Source: Nostoc sp. XA010 (lineage in GTDB: Bacteria; Cyanobacteriota; Cyanobacteriia; Cyanobacteriales; Nostocaceae). Taken from it: 64,000 nucleotides of DNA. Shown here piece by piece: positions 24,047 through 32,335 of the stretch. Position 1 is the first letter of the stretch. Each line of letters opens with the position of its first letter. The translations under genes were made by a program, and so were the position numbers. The stretch spans positions 62,001 through 126,000 of the forward strand of contig NZ_JAIVFX010000015.1 in assembly GCF_020829625.1 (NCBI RefSeq), read 5' to 3'. The notes under the pieces were generated by a model. The model saw only the letters and a list, made by a program, of their open reading frames with translations. It was not told the origin of the DNA and did not search any database.

Positions 24047-24084
24047 ACTACATTTATACTACAAAATACTACAAGAGGTGTCAA
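24047..24084 (-). promoter_or_regulatory. Consensus promoter with three phased ACTACA repeats, upstream of the tRNA array
   Basis: On the minus strand TTGACA (24084-24079), a 17-base spacer and TAGTAT (24061-24056) form a near-consensus sigma-70-type promoter. Three copies of TGTAGT (plus-strand ACTACA at 24047, 24058, 24068) are spaced 11 and 10 bases, one helical turn, over the spacer and -10 box. This is an arrangement typical of a repressor operator. Binding is inferred. Confidence 0.65.
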
Positions 24085-24206
24085 GGGGTTTCAGAAAAAT
24101 TTTTTGAAATTGTCTAGAAAAGCTTCTGCACTTATATCTGAGCTTGCTAAACCCTCTGAAAAATCACACTACAGCTTATGATTGGGTGAATCTTTAAAAG
24201 TCTGAC

Positions 24207-24548
24207 GTGACAGACAACTTCTTGAAGCGACAACAGATAATTAGTTTTGTCGCGATTGCCTCTACGATTACAGCTTGTAGTATTACCCCACAACTGGAGT
24301 TGAACAAGCCTTTAAGCAAAATCCATCCTGCACAAGTTCAAGCTCATCCAGCAAAGGGCCAAATTAATGCCCAACTACCGCCAGCCAAAGTAGAAAACCC
24401 TACCTTTACAGTCCCAGCTAAATTTCAGGGAAAAACTAGTTTATCAGGTGCATCTCAGGAATAATGAGAAGGTATTGCTCTAGGCATTGATGATGGGTCT
24501 TAGCCGAAGACAACCCTAGAAATGCTGGATATCCTGAAGCAAAATAAA
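24207..24548 (+). pseudogene. Decayed lipoprotein-type polysaccharide deacetylase (NodB family)
   Basis: An 85-codon GTG-start frame has a lipoprotein signal (VAIASTITAC) and a Pro/Ala/His-rich linker, then stops TAA TGA. The same frame continues as EGIALGIDDGS, stop, PKTTLEMLDILKQNK, which matches the NodB core (ALTxDDGPxPKTTLxxLDIL) before sequence identity is lost at a hairpin. This is therefore a truncated polysaccharide deacetylase with three internal stops and no catalytic His motif. It may still express the 85-residue lipoprotein. Confidence 0.72.
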
Positions 24549-24570
24549 CGGGGAGAAATTTTACTCCCCG
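24549..24570. terminator. Hairpin between convergent genes
   Basis: CGGGGAG and CTCCCCG form a perfect 7-bp stem with an eight-base A/T loop, between the deacetylase relic and the next minus-strand gene. There is no long T run on either side, so termination would be moderate. Confidence 0.45.
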
Positions 24571-24644
24571 AATTTCAGATTTTAAATTTTGAATTTTGGA
24601 TTGAATAATCTAAAATCCAAAATTGAGTCACCCGACTATTTCAT

Positions 24645-25034
24645 TTATTCGCTCATGACAGAGGCACAAGCTTGAGATTCTTGCCAGAGTTTGTGCAAAA
24701 AGAACTCAGCGCGATCGCTCATGGTGGTGAAAAACACACCTACAGCATCCTTAGAACTATCTAATAGCCAAGAACCCCGCAGGATGACTTCCATATATTC
24801 GGCATCACAGGCAGAGAGGGCAATAATTTCTCCTTCATTCCTTTTTACCTCAGCCTTAAGCACTTCTACTCCTGGTAAATCAACAGGAAGCAAAAAGGAA
24901 GCGGTACTGGGTTCAATGCATAAACTTTGCCCAACTCGCAGGGCTAAAATCACTCGCTGCGCTACCCATTCTTCTAGCGACAGAGTGAGACATTCCAAAT
25001 AAAAGCTGCTTTCAGTGTAAGTTAATTTCAGCAT
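24645..25034 (-). CDS. Conserved cyanobacterial hypothetical protein
   Basis: A 129-residue protein of alternating short hydrophobic strands (MLKLTYTESSFYLECLTLSLEEWVAQRVILALRVGQSL) and an acidic region. There are no catalytic motifs or membrane helices. It lies 16 bases after the HNH gene on the same strand and is probably co-transcribed with it. The pairing suggests a shared task that I cannot name. Confidence 0.75.
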   Translation of the reverse strand: MLKLTYTESSFYLECLTLSLEEWVAQRVILALRVGQSLCIEPSTASFLLPVDLPGVEVLKAEVKRNEGEIIALSACDAEYMEVILRGSWLLDSSKDAVGVFFTTMSDRAEFFLHKLWQESQACASVMSE

Positions 25035-25050
25035 TCCTTATGCTCTCCTG

Positions 25051-25557
25051 TTATTCCAGGCTTCCTTGCATATCTATCCAAAACTGTTCGGCAAAAGAAA
25101 TCGCAGGGTGGATTGGTGCTTTTGGTTTGGTACACAGTTGCATACCAGCTTCAAACAAGGTGCGATAACCTTTACGGGAGTTACATTTCTCACAAGCTGT
25201 GACTACGTTATCCCAAGTGTGAGAACCGCCTCTTGATCGCGGTATCACATGATCTAGCGTTAGATGTTTGCCGCTACCGCAGTATTGGCAAGTGTGATTA
25301 TCTCGTCGCAACACTTCGCGCCGATTCACTGGCGGAACTTTCCACATCCGCTCATTAGAAGTAATTGTTAAGCGAATGTGTTTTGGCACATCAATTACCA
25401 AGTTGGGTGAGTGAACTCGCCATCCGGCTTCTGTGGTAAAACCTAGCGGTTGAGCTTTATCTGTTAGTAACAGCACAATTGCCCGCTTGATATTGATCCG
25501 ACACAGTGGCAAGTAATTTTGAGAAAACACCACCACAGATTGCTCTAACACTTGCAT
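25051..25557 (-). CDS. HNH endonuclease-family protein
   Basis: A 168-residue protein with a complete HNH zinc-finger nuclease motif in the C-terminal half: CQYCG, then LDHVIPRSRGGSHTWDNVVTACEKCNSRKG. The N-terminal half (VVFSQNYLPLCRINIKRAIVLLLTDKAQ) matches the chromosomal cyanobacterial HNH family, which has plant relatives. The Met opening MQVLEQSVVVF is chosen. An upstream Met 18 codons earlier would be encoded by a dispersed repeat (about 25558-25602) that appears to have replaced the original 5' flank. No ribosome site is visible. Confidence 0.85.
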   Translation of the reverse strand: MQVLEQSVVVFSQNYLPLCRINIKRAIVLLLTDKAQPLGFTTEAGWRVHSPNLVIDVPKHIRLTITSNERMWKVPPVNRREVLRRDNHTCQYCGSGKHLTLDHVIPRSRGGSHTWDNVVTACEKCNSRKGYRTLFEAGMQLCTKPKAPIHPAISFAEQFWIDMQGSLE

Positions 25558-25602
25558 TGCGTTCGCGCCGCGCATTGTTCGCGCAGCGTCTCGCAGAGAA
25601 GA
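25558..25602. repeat. Dispersed repeat abutting the HNH start codon
   Basis: The plus strand reads gttcgcgccgcgcattgttc then gcgcagcgtctcgcagagaag, a clear member of the GCGTCTCG-AGAGAAG repeat family. It ends at the HNH start codon. Confidence 0.7.
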
Positions 25603-25626
25603 TATCGTCACAGCTTAACTCCTTAT

Positions 25627-25666
25627 AAAAAAACCCCCGCTTCAAGTTTTCGGTGAAGCGGGGGTT
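25627..25666 (-). terminator. Strong terminator on the minus strand
   Basis: AACCCCCGCTTCA and TGAAGCGGGGGTT form a perfect 13-bp stem, followed on the minus strand by seven T. It ends transcripts of the small gene at 25693-25857 before the HNH gene. Confidence 0.88.
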
Positions 25667-25692
25667 AGAATTGACCGGAAAATTTTCTGGTC

Positions 25693-25857
25693 TTATATCG
25701 GTACAGTATTCCTTTGTCTGTACCCCCCGCTTTGTTGATCTAGTTCTCGTTTTGCAATCAGCGCACTAATGCTGAGATGTCTAAAGTCATAATTACCCTC
25801 TGTGATTTGCCCATGATTTCGGCTACCATCGCCCATAAATAAATACTCCACTTCCAT
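25693..25857 (-). CDS. Small hypothetical protein
   Basis: From the internal Met it reads MEVEYLFMGDGSRNHGQITE and ends RQRNTVPI, 54 residues, hydrophilic, no known motif. The open frame extends up to 25944, but the extra residues look non-coding in composition. The strong terminator just downstream supports a real short transcript. It is divergent from the RHH gene. Confidence 0.5.
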   Translation of the reverse strand: MEVEYLFMGDGSRNHGQITEGNYDFRHLSISALIAKRELDQQSGGYRQRNTVPI

Positions 25858-26015
25858 AGCAGCCGATTCCCAATTGGTTCGGCAATTGGTGGCGCACAAA
25901 ATTGAAGTAGAGATAGGGTAAATGGATTTCACAGAAAATTTCACCTATTGAATATCGCTTTAAACATACTACACTTGTATTACTATCTTGTCTATACCTT
26001 TAAGGAGAAATAGTG

Positions 26016-26351
26016 ATGCATACGATCGCCCGCACCCCAACCACCGATATGGAAGTTACCAGCATCCGCCTAGAGCGGGAATTGAAAGATAAGCTCAAAG
26101 AAATAGCTGGCAATCAGGGATATCAAGCTTTGATTCGAGATATCCTTTGGAATTATGTCCAGCAAAAATCAGGTGAATGGAAGCCTCGATTTTCCCGAAC
26201 CGACATTCGAGCTAGCATCGCTGCCACAGCTCAACAAGAAGAACGCTGTGTACTCACAGGTCAACTAATTCAACCCCAAGAACCGATGTTGTTAGGGCTG
26301 ACTAGGAATGGGGATATGGTTCCTCTGAGTGTTGAGAGTTTGGTTGGATAG
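26016..26351 (+). CDS. Ribbon-helix-helix (CopG-like) protein
   Basis: A 111-residue protein. Residues 8-48 (DMEVTSIRLERELKDKLKEI then GYQALIRDILWNYVQQ) fit the strand-helix-helix DNA-binding fold. The C-terminal half has a CVLTGQLIQPQEPMLLGLTRNG segment typical of a cyanobacterial family. AAGGAG lies eight bases before the ATG; the GTG just upstream is less well placed. It may be a transcription regulator; targets are unknown. Confidence 0.78.
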   Translation: MHTIARTPTTDMEVTSIRLERELKDKLKEIAGNQGYQALIRDILWNYVQQKSGEWKPRFSRTDIRASIAATAQQEERCVLTGQLIQPQEPMLLGLTRNGDMVPLSVESLVG

Positions 26352-26364
26352 TCTTATATTCAGG

Positions 26365-26407
26365 CAATGCAGCTCAGTTATTTTTGCTAAATAACTGAGC
26401 TGCATTG
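26365..26407 (+). terminator. Perfect 19-bp hairpin after the RHH gene
   Basis: CAATGCAGCTCAGTTATTT and its exact inverse complement flank a TTGCT loop, 13 bases after the stop codon. No T run follows, so it may act as a bidirectional terminator or an RNA-stabilising element. Confidence 0.65.
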
Positions 26408-27056
26408 AGAATTTACCTTTATTTTATCCAATGAGTAAAACTTATTGTTAAGAATTGTAGCTATAGGACTCATATTTGATTTTTGAACAAAACTCAGTAC
26501 ACCTTTATTCCTTCTTCCCAGTCCCCAGTCCCTTACCTCTACGAGTGATTCAGAAATCAAATCGGATTGCTTATGTACTCTATTGCTGCTACAAGGTAGC
26601 TCTGTTTGATGGTCTGGCTTGCTTATATTTGATTGAGAGCAACACAGATCAAAAGGTAGCTCGTTAAATAGACTAAAATAAAAGCTAAATTTTACAAACT
26701 TTCTAAAGTATATTCAGTGTTATTACGGATGTTTCTGGGAGATTTTCCCTGAAATTCCAGAGAAATTACGGTTTATGTATACTTATAGACAGGATATTCT
26801 AAGTCAAAGTTAGTTAATTATCTCAATATTTAAAAGATAAACCAGCCAACAATAATCAGGCTGGGACATTTTAGAATATCCTAAGTATCTCACTACCCAT
26901 GTAGCAATTTGCTTAATATAATGCGAACTTGGCCATGTCCCATAGAAAAGGGCTATAACAGGTGAGAGAAAGTATTCATATAAGAATTGTCAATTATCAA
27001 AGTGGAGCAACACAACTAACGGTGAAGAATATGCCAACCGGTTGGGTGCAAAAACA
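26408..27056. other. Intergenic gap upstream of the GAF sensor gene
   Basis: About 650 AT-rich bases. A 63-codon open frame at 26476-26667 contains CCCAGTC heptamers and shows no motif, so I do not call it. No RNA or promoter is recognised with confidence. Confidence 0.5.
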
Positions 27057-29114
27057 ATGGAGTTATTATCCGAGGGCGTGCCAAGAATGAAAAAGCCTTT
27101 ATCGTCGCCGCCACATTATGTAGATGACATAGATCGACTACAACCTTACCAAGTCAAGCTGATGCAGCATCAGGAAGAACCTGCCCAAAAGTTGGTAGAA
27201 AAGATTAACCAAATCATTGCCAATAGCTCCACTACGGCGTTAATGCTGCAAGATATTGCCAAATTGCTAGGAGTTGTCTTTCAAGTAGATTGTTGCTGCT
27301 TGGTTTCAGTAACAGGTGAGACATCCGACGAAGCAACTACTAGTAATTGGTGCGCTGATGAGTATCTAGCGTTACCACACCAAGAAGAGATGTTTTCGAT
27401 GGAACAGTTGCTTATGCACTCGCCAGTGCTGCAATGTGCTGCTGAACCATTGACTATTGAAGACATTTCCATCATTCAGAACAGTCTGGTAATTGGGTGT
27501 CAATATTTGCCACTACCGATAAAAGCAGTTTTGGCAATTCCTACCCGGTTTGGTGGCAATAATAATGGCGTGATTAGTCTGATACAATTCCAACCCTATG
27601 ATTGGAGTGAATCAGAAAAACAACTACTAAAACAGGTGGAATCGGCTTGCGCGATCGCTTTTTCTCGCGTAGCACAAGCCCAGCTAATTGCTCATCAACA
27701 ACAGTATCTGCAAAAGAGCAATCAGTATCAAAGCTTGATCAAGCAACTAACACTACTGAGCCGTAGCAACTTGGAGCTTAATCAAATGCTCCAGTTAGTT
27801 ATTGCCTCTACTGCCGAATCTCTACAGGCAGATCGGGGTTTGCTCATACTACTAAAATATACAGACCCACTATTTAGGACTCAAGCTAAAAAACAAGTTC
27901 CTAAAGCGAAAGCTAGAGTGGTTGGTGAATGGGCTAAGGAAACCCAAATTTCTCGCATTACTAAACCAGATACCTTAGAAGATCAGTCTTTCTTGCTATC
28001 AGAGTGTGGTTTATGCCAGCGTGCCTTCATAGATTCTGCCAAAGGAGTAATAGTAATCTTCGATAATTACACAGAGCAAAATGATACTTCGTCAGCTGCT
28101 CCATTATTTGCAATAGAGCAATTGCCTGCGGTCTTATTAGTGCCATTAGAAAATCAAGGTAAAATCTTAGGATTCTTGGTGTTACAGCAAGCTGTCACTC
28201 GCAATTGGCAAGCAGCAGAATTAAATCTTGTGGAACTGGTTTGTGCTCAAGTAAGTAACGCCATACTTCAGTCACAGACATTGCGCCAAGTGCAAACTTT
28301 GGTAGATGAGCGGACGGCGAAACTACAGAGTAGTCTAGAACTCCAGGCAAAGTTGCATGAAAGAACCCGGCAGTATGTTGAGCAACTGCGGAAACTCAAT
28401 GAACTCAAAGATGAATTTATGAGTAACATGAGCGATCGCTTGCGCTATCCTTTGACAAACATGCTGATGTCAATTCGGAACTTACGTTTGCCAGGAATCG
28501 CGCCAGAGCGTCAGGTTCGATACATGGATATCCTAGAGCAGGAATGTACAAAAGAAATTAACTTGATTAATGACTTGTTGACACTCCAGAAACTAGAGTC
28601 GCCTCACGAAGCCCCGCAATTAGAATCTATAGATTTAAATATTAAAATTCAGGATATAGCAGCATCTTTCGAGAAAAAACTCGCAGAGAAGGGATTAAAG
28701 ATTTCTGTAGATTTACCAGAAGAATCGCTAAAACTGCAAACTGAACTGGAGAGTTTTGACCGCATCCTGCAAGAATTATTAACGAATGCCTGTAAATACT
28801 CACAGCATGATACAATTGTCCACCTGAAAGCCTCTCACCAAGTTGATCAACAAATTGATCAAGTTATCATGAAGGTGACGAATACAGGACATGCCATCTC
28901 TCAAGAAGAAGCGACTTATATCTTTGACAAGTTCCGTCGCGGAAAAGGGCGCTGGACTCCAGGGACTGGCTTGGGACTTGCTTTAGTCAAGTCTTTAGTG
29001 CAGCATCTGAATGGAGCGATCGCAGTTGAAAGTCTCGCAATTTCGGATTCTCAACAGAGCGAAATTTGCTTCACCCTGACTCTGCCCCAATTTTCTGACG
29101 AAAGCAAACCATAA
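27057..29114 (+). CDS. GAF-domain histidine-kinase-like protein lacking the phospho-acceptor His
   Basis: About 685 residues. GAF-like domains occupy roughly 45-200 and 230-410, followed by a coiled-coil linker and a HisKA-like helix pair. The H-box reads MSDRLRYPLTN where kinases have MSHELRTPLTN: Asp replaces His at the codon 28434-28436. The ATPase domain is intact (N-box ELLTNACKYS, F-box FDKFRRGKG, G2 GTGLGLALVKSLV). It may be a sensor that binds ATP without autophosphorylation, or it phosphorylates another site. The start is ambiguous (TTG 27042, ATG 27057, ATG 27087). The next gene follows eight bases after the stop. Confidence 0.85.
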   Translation: MELLSEGVPRMKKPLSSPPHYVDDIDRLQPYQVKLMQHQEEPAQKLVEKINQIIANSSTTALMLQDIAKLLGVVFQVDCCCLVSVTGETSDEATTSNWCADEYLALPHQEEMFSMEQLLMHSPVLQCAAEPLTIEDISIIQNSLVIGCQYLPLPIKAVLAIPTRFGGNNNGVISLIQFQPYDWSESEKQLLKQVESACAIAFSRVAQAQLIAHQQQYLQKSNQYQSLIKQLTLLSRSNLELNQMLQLVIASTAESLQADRGLLILLKYTDPLFRTQAKKQVPKAKARVVGEWAKETQISRITKPDTLEDQSFLLSECGLCQRAFIDSAKGVIVIFDNYTEQNDTSSAAPLFAIEQLPAVLLVPLENQGKILGFLVLQQAVTRNWQAAELNLVELVCAQVSNAILQSQTLRQVQTLVDERTAKLQSSLELQAKLHERTRQYVEQLRKLNELKDEFMSNMSDRLRYPLTNMLMSIRNLRLPGIAPERQVRYMDILEQECTKEINLINDLLTLQKLESPHEAPQLESIDLNIKIQDIAASFEKKLAEKGLKISVDLPEESLKLQTELESFDRILQELLTNACKYSQHDTIVHLKASHQVDQQIDQVIMKVTNTGHAISQEEATYIFDKFRRGKGRWTPGTGLGLALVKSLVQHLNGAIAVESLAISDSQQSEICFTLTLPQFSDESKP

Positions 29115-29122
29115 TTCTGAAA

Positions 29123-29728
29123 GTGACTAAAAAACAGAACACAACAGAGAACCGTGATTCCCAGTCTCTTAGTGATGACATCAACCTCGAAGGGGATTTG
29201 ACTGTTGATGCAGTCGTGGCAGCTAATGTAGAAGTTCAAATTGAGAAAATAGCAGAGCGACAGCGACAAATCACCGCCAAAGTCCAAATTCCCCAACCAG
29301 TAGAACAAATCTGGAAGGTTCTGACAGATTATGAAGCCTTACCTGACTTTCTCCCCAACCTCGCCAAGAGTCGTCTAATCGAGCATCCCAATGGTGGTAT
29401 TCGACTAGAGCAAGTAGGCTCCCAACGCTTACTGAGTTTCAATTTTAGTGCGCGGGTAGTTCTGGATTTGGAAGAATACTTCCCCAATGAAATTAACTTC
29501 CGCATGGTGGAGGGAGATTTTAAAGGCTTTTCTGGTAGCTGGTGCTTAGAGCCTTATTCTCTTGGTGAGTATGTAGGAACAAATCTATGCTACACAATTC
29601 AAGTTTGGCCTAAACTCACTATGCCAGTGGGAATCATTGAAAACCGCCTGAGCAAAGACCTGCGGTTAAATCTCTTGGCTATTCACCAACGTGTAGAAGA
29701 GTTAGCCAGCAAACAACCTTATGTATAG
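29123..29728 (+). CDS. START/SRPBCC-like cyclase-dehydrase family protein
   Basis: A 201-residue protein. After an acidic N-terminal 50 residues comes a Coq10/cyclase-type lipid-binding fold: ITAKVQIPQPVEQIWKVLTD, then YEALPDFLPNLAKSRLIE, and ENRLSKDLRLNLLAIHQRVE at the end. Such folds bind hydrophobic ligands such as quinones, lipids or pigments. The GTG start is eight bases after the GAF sensor gene, so the two form an operon closed by a 17-bp hairpin. Confidence 0.85.
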   Translation: MTKKQNTTENRDSQSLSDDINLEGDLTVDAVVAANVEVQIEKIAERQRQITAKVQIPQPVEQIWKVLTDYEALPDFLPNLAKSRLIEHPNGGIRLEQVGSQRLLSFNFSARVVLDLEEYFPNEINFRMVEGDFKGFSGSWCLEPYSLGEYVGTNLCYTIQVWPKLTMPVGIIENRLSKDLRLNLLAIHQRVEELASKQPYV

Positions 29729-29768
29729 TTAAACTATCATTCAGGCTTGTTCCTGAATGATAGTTTAA
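29729..29768 (+). terminator. Terminator after the GAF-sensor/START operon
   Basis: A perfect 17-bp stem (TTAAACTATCATTCAGG and its complement) with a six-base loop, starting at the stop codon of the preceding gene and followed by TTTCC. It would work in both directions. Confidence 0.8.
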
Positions 29769-29818
29769 TTTCCTATATTTCTAGCAAAAAATGCTTTTGC
29801 TTTTTTATTGTTTTTAAG

Positions 29819-29891
29819 TACCCCCAGGGGAATTCGAATCCCCGTTACCTCCGTGAAAGGGAGGTGTCCTAGGCCTCTAGACGATGGGGGC
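29819..29891 (-). tRNA. tRNA-Glu (anticodon TTC)
   Basis: Acceptor GCCCCCA/TGGGGGT with the G1-U72 pair usual in bacterial tRNA-Glu, A discriminator. Anticodon arm CCTCC-CTTTCAC-GGAGG, T arm GGGGA-TTCGAAT-TCCCC. 73 nt. In cyanobacteria it also supplies glutamyl-tRNA for tetrapyrrole synthesis. It is outside the array and presumably the housekeeping copy. Confidence 0.97.
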
Positions 29892-30213
29892 ATCGGACTC
29901 AGACCTTTTATAAGTTAACCAATTTCCTGGCCTTTGTCAACAGCTTTTGCCAAAAAAAGTTTGTGGCGGCTAAACTGGGTGGAGGCAAAAGCTTGAAGAG
30001 GATAGAAAGACATGGAGACACCAAAAGAATTCTCTAGATACCTTTGCGGCAAGCCGCAGGGTTCATCAGCGTCCGACACTGTGAGTTTAAAGGGACGCTC
30101 AGATAGAAAAGCTAAATTCAGCAATGGCAGAGGGTATGATGTTGTACCGTGTAAAGTTAATATCTACGGTTTTTTATAAAAGATTTTGAAATAAATCGCT
30201 CAAAATCTACAAA
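29892..30213. other. Intergenic gap before the antiporter gene
   Basis: About 320 bases. A 69-codon minus-strand frame here includes a dispersed-repeat segment near 30050 (gcggcaagccgcagg) and has no ribosome site. I do not call a gene. Confidence 0.5.
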
Positions 30214-32133
30214 ATGGAAGCATCTTTTGAAATTACCCTACAGATGGCGATCGCCGTCCTTGCAGGCATTAGCGCCCAAGTGCTGGCTGCATACTTTCGG
30301 ATACCCAGCATCGTTTTATTATTGCTGTTGGGCATTCTCTTTGGCTCTGATGGCATCGGGCTGTTGCATCCCCATTTACTCGGCAGTGGATTGGAAGTTA
30401 TTGTCGCCCTAGCAACGGCAATCATTTTGTTTGAAGGCGGACTTAACTTGGATTTGCGAGAGTTAGGTAGAGTTTCAGTCAGCCTGCAATTGCTTGTCAC
30501 TCTAGGAACGCTGATCACATTGCTTGGTGGGAGTATGGCTGCTCACTGGCTGGGTGAATTTCCCTGGAAGATAGCTTTTCTCTATGCTTCCATTGTTGTG
30601 GTGACAGGCCCAACCGTCGTTGGCCCTTTGCTCAAACAAATCAATGTAGATCGGCAAGTAGCAACACTCTTGGAAGGAGAAGGGGTTTTAATTGACCCTG
30701 TAGGAGCTATCCTCGCCTTCGTCGTCCTTGACACGATTCTAAATGGCGATGCTGACCCCATTAATGCGATCGCAGGTTTACTCATGCGCCTGGGTGTTGG
30801 TGCAGCAATTGGCGGTGCTGGCGGTTATCTGATGAGTTTGATTTTCAAACGCGCCAGTTTTCTCTCATTTGAGCTAAAAAACTTAGCGGTATTAGCGATA
30901 CTTTGGAGCCTGTTTACCTTATCGCAAATGATCCGTAGTGAATCGGGAGTAATGACAACAGTAGTTGCAGGAGCCGTTTTTGCTAACTCCTCAGTCCCAG
31001 AACAACGTTTGTTACGCAGCTTTAAGGGTCAGCTGACAATTCTCAGCGTCTCGGTGCTATTTATCTTATTAGCTGCTGATTTATCTATTGCCAGTGTGTT
31101 TGCTTTGGGTTGGGGTAGTTTATTCACTGTTTTGGTATTAATGTTTGTCGTTCGCCCAATTAATATCCTGTTGTGTACCTGGAACAGTGACTTAAACTGG
31201 CGACAAAAACTGTTTTTAAGCTGGGTTGCTCCTAGAGGAATTGTTGCTGCCTCTGTCGCTTCTTTTTTTGCGATTTCGCTGACACAGCGTGGCATTAACG
31301 GCGGTGATTCCATCAAAGCTTTAGTTTTCCTCACAATTATCATGACTGTTGTCTGCCAAGGGCTAACAGCCGGCTGGGTTGCTAAATGGCTGCAAATCAC
31401 TTCCAAAGACGTAACTGGGGCAGTGATTGTAGGTTGTAATCCGTTAAGTCTTTTGATTGCCCGCTTCTTTCAAGAACGGGGAGAAAACGTAGTCATGATT
31501 GATACTGACCCCGAATGTCTTGTGCAAGCCGAGGCGCAAAATCTGCGAGTGATTGCCAGTAGTGGGCTTGATGCTGCTGTTTTGGAAGAGGCAGGGCTTG
31601 GCTCTATGGGTACGTTTTTAGCTATGACTAGTAATGGCGAGGTGAATTTTATTTTGGCTCAACGAGCGGCTGAGGAATTTAAACCGCCGCGCGTCTTAGC
31701 TGTTTTCCCCCGCGACCCGCAAGCGAATATTTCGGTTAATAATAAAGTTAATCAAGCTTTTATCCCAGATTTAGCGATTAAAACTTGGAATGAATATTTG
31801 AATGATGGGCGCGTCAAGCTAGGGACAACTACGTTAGATGAGTTGGAGTTTTCTACTCAATGCGATCGCATCCAAGAAAAGATTCGGACTGGGGTGTTGA
31901 TACCGCTATTGATAGAGCGAGAAGAACGCTTACAGGTAATGCCAGCTAACCAAGATTGGGAAGTTGGCGATCACATTATTTACCTGTTGCATGACCCCAG
32001 ACCTAGCCTTTTAAAACGCTTATCTGGTGCTACCCAATCCACTCCCCTCTCTCTAGAAAAGCTACCAGAGGTTGAAGACCTATCCCTCGCCCAATTGCCT
32101 CAATTTTCAGCTAGTGAGGCTCCTGGGGGATGA
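30214..32133 (+). CDS. Cation:proton antiporter with C-terminal TrkA-N-like domain
   Basis: A 639-residue membrane protein. Residues 1-390 carry about 12 hydrophobic helices with CPA-family signatures (IILFEGGLNLDLREL and VVTGPTVVGPLLKQ). From about 400 to 520 there is a Rossmann-like TrkA-N/RCK domain (GAVIVGCNPLSLLIARFFQ), whose nucleotide loop reads GCNPLS rather than GxGxxG. A small C-terminal domain follows. It should exchange Na+ or K+ for H+ under nucleotide or redox control. It resembles cyanobacterial NhaS-type antiporters; the exact paralogue is not assigned. Confidence 0.88.
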   Translation: MEASFEITLQMAIAVLAGISAQVLAAYFRIPSIVLLLLLGILFGSDGIGLLHPHLLGSGLEVIVALATAIILFEGGLNLDLRELGRVSVSLQLLVTLGTLITLLGGSMAAHWLGEFPWKIAFLYASIVVVTGPTVVGPLLKQINVDRQVATLLEGEGVLIDPVGAILAFVVLDTILNGDADPINAIAGLLMRLGVGAAIGGAGGYLMSLIFKRASFLSFELKNLAVLAILWSLFTLSQMIRSESGVMTTVVAGAVFANSSVPEQRLLRSFKGQLTILSVSVLFILLAADLSIASVFALGWGSLFTVLVLMFVVRPINILLCTWNSDLNWRQKLFLSWVAPRGIVAASVASFFAISLTQRGINGGDSIKALVFLTIIMTVVCQGLTAGWVAKWLQITSKDVTGAVIVGCNPLSLLIARFFQERGENVVMIDTDPECLVQAEAQNLRVIASSGLDAAVLEEAGLGSMGTFLAMTSNGEVNFILAQRAAEEFKPPRVLAVFPRDPQANISVNNKVNQAFIPDLAIKTWNEYLNDGRVKLGTTTLDELEFSTQCDRIQEKIRTGVLIPLLIEREERLQVMPANQDWEVGDHIIYLLHDPRPSLLKRLSGATQSTPLSLEKLPEVEDLSLAQLPQFSASEAPGG

Positions 32134-32135
32134 GG

Positions 32136-32176
32136 TAGAGGGACAGGGAGCAGGGAGCAGGGAGCAGGGAGCAGGG
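32136..32176. repeat. GGGAGCA heptamer tandem repeat
   Basis: Four to five tandem copies of AGGGAGC follow the antiporter stop; a complementary CCCCCTG block lies at 32300-32330. Confidence 0.85.
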
Positions 32177-32335
32177 GAGAATATGCTGTAATTTCGCACC
32201 AATAGTAGGATTTCAGAGCAAATAAATTTATTTCAAGATGCATAGCACAAGAAATAATGCGTCCAAGATCAAGCCCATATATAAATTTAGAGCCTTCTCC
32301 CTCTGCTCCCTGCCCCCTGCCCCCTTTCCTGTTTA

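Noticed and set aside
26476..26667. 63-codon ORF upstream of the GAF sensor gene
   Set aside because: It is built partly from heptamer repeats, starts with TTG and has no ribosome site.
29915..30124. 69-codon minus-strand ORF after tRNA-Glu
   Set aside because: It includes repeat sequence and lacks a ribosome site or motif.
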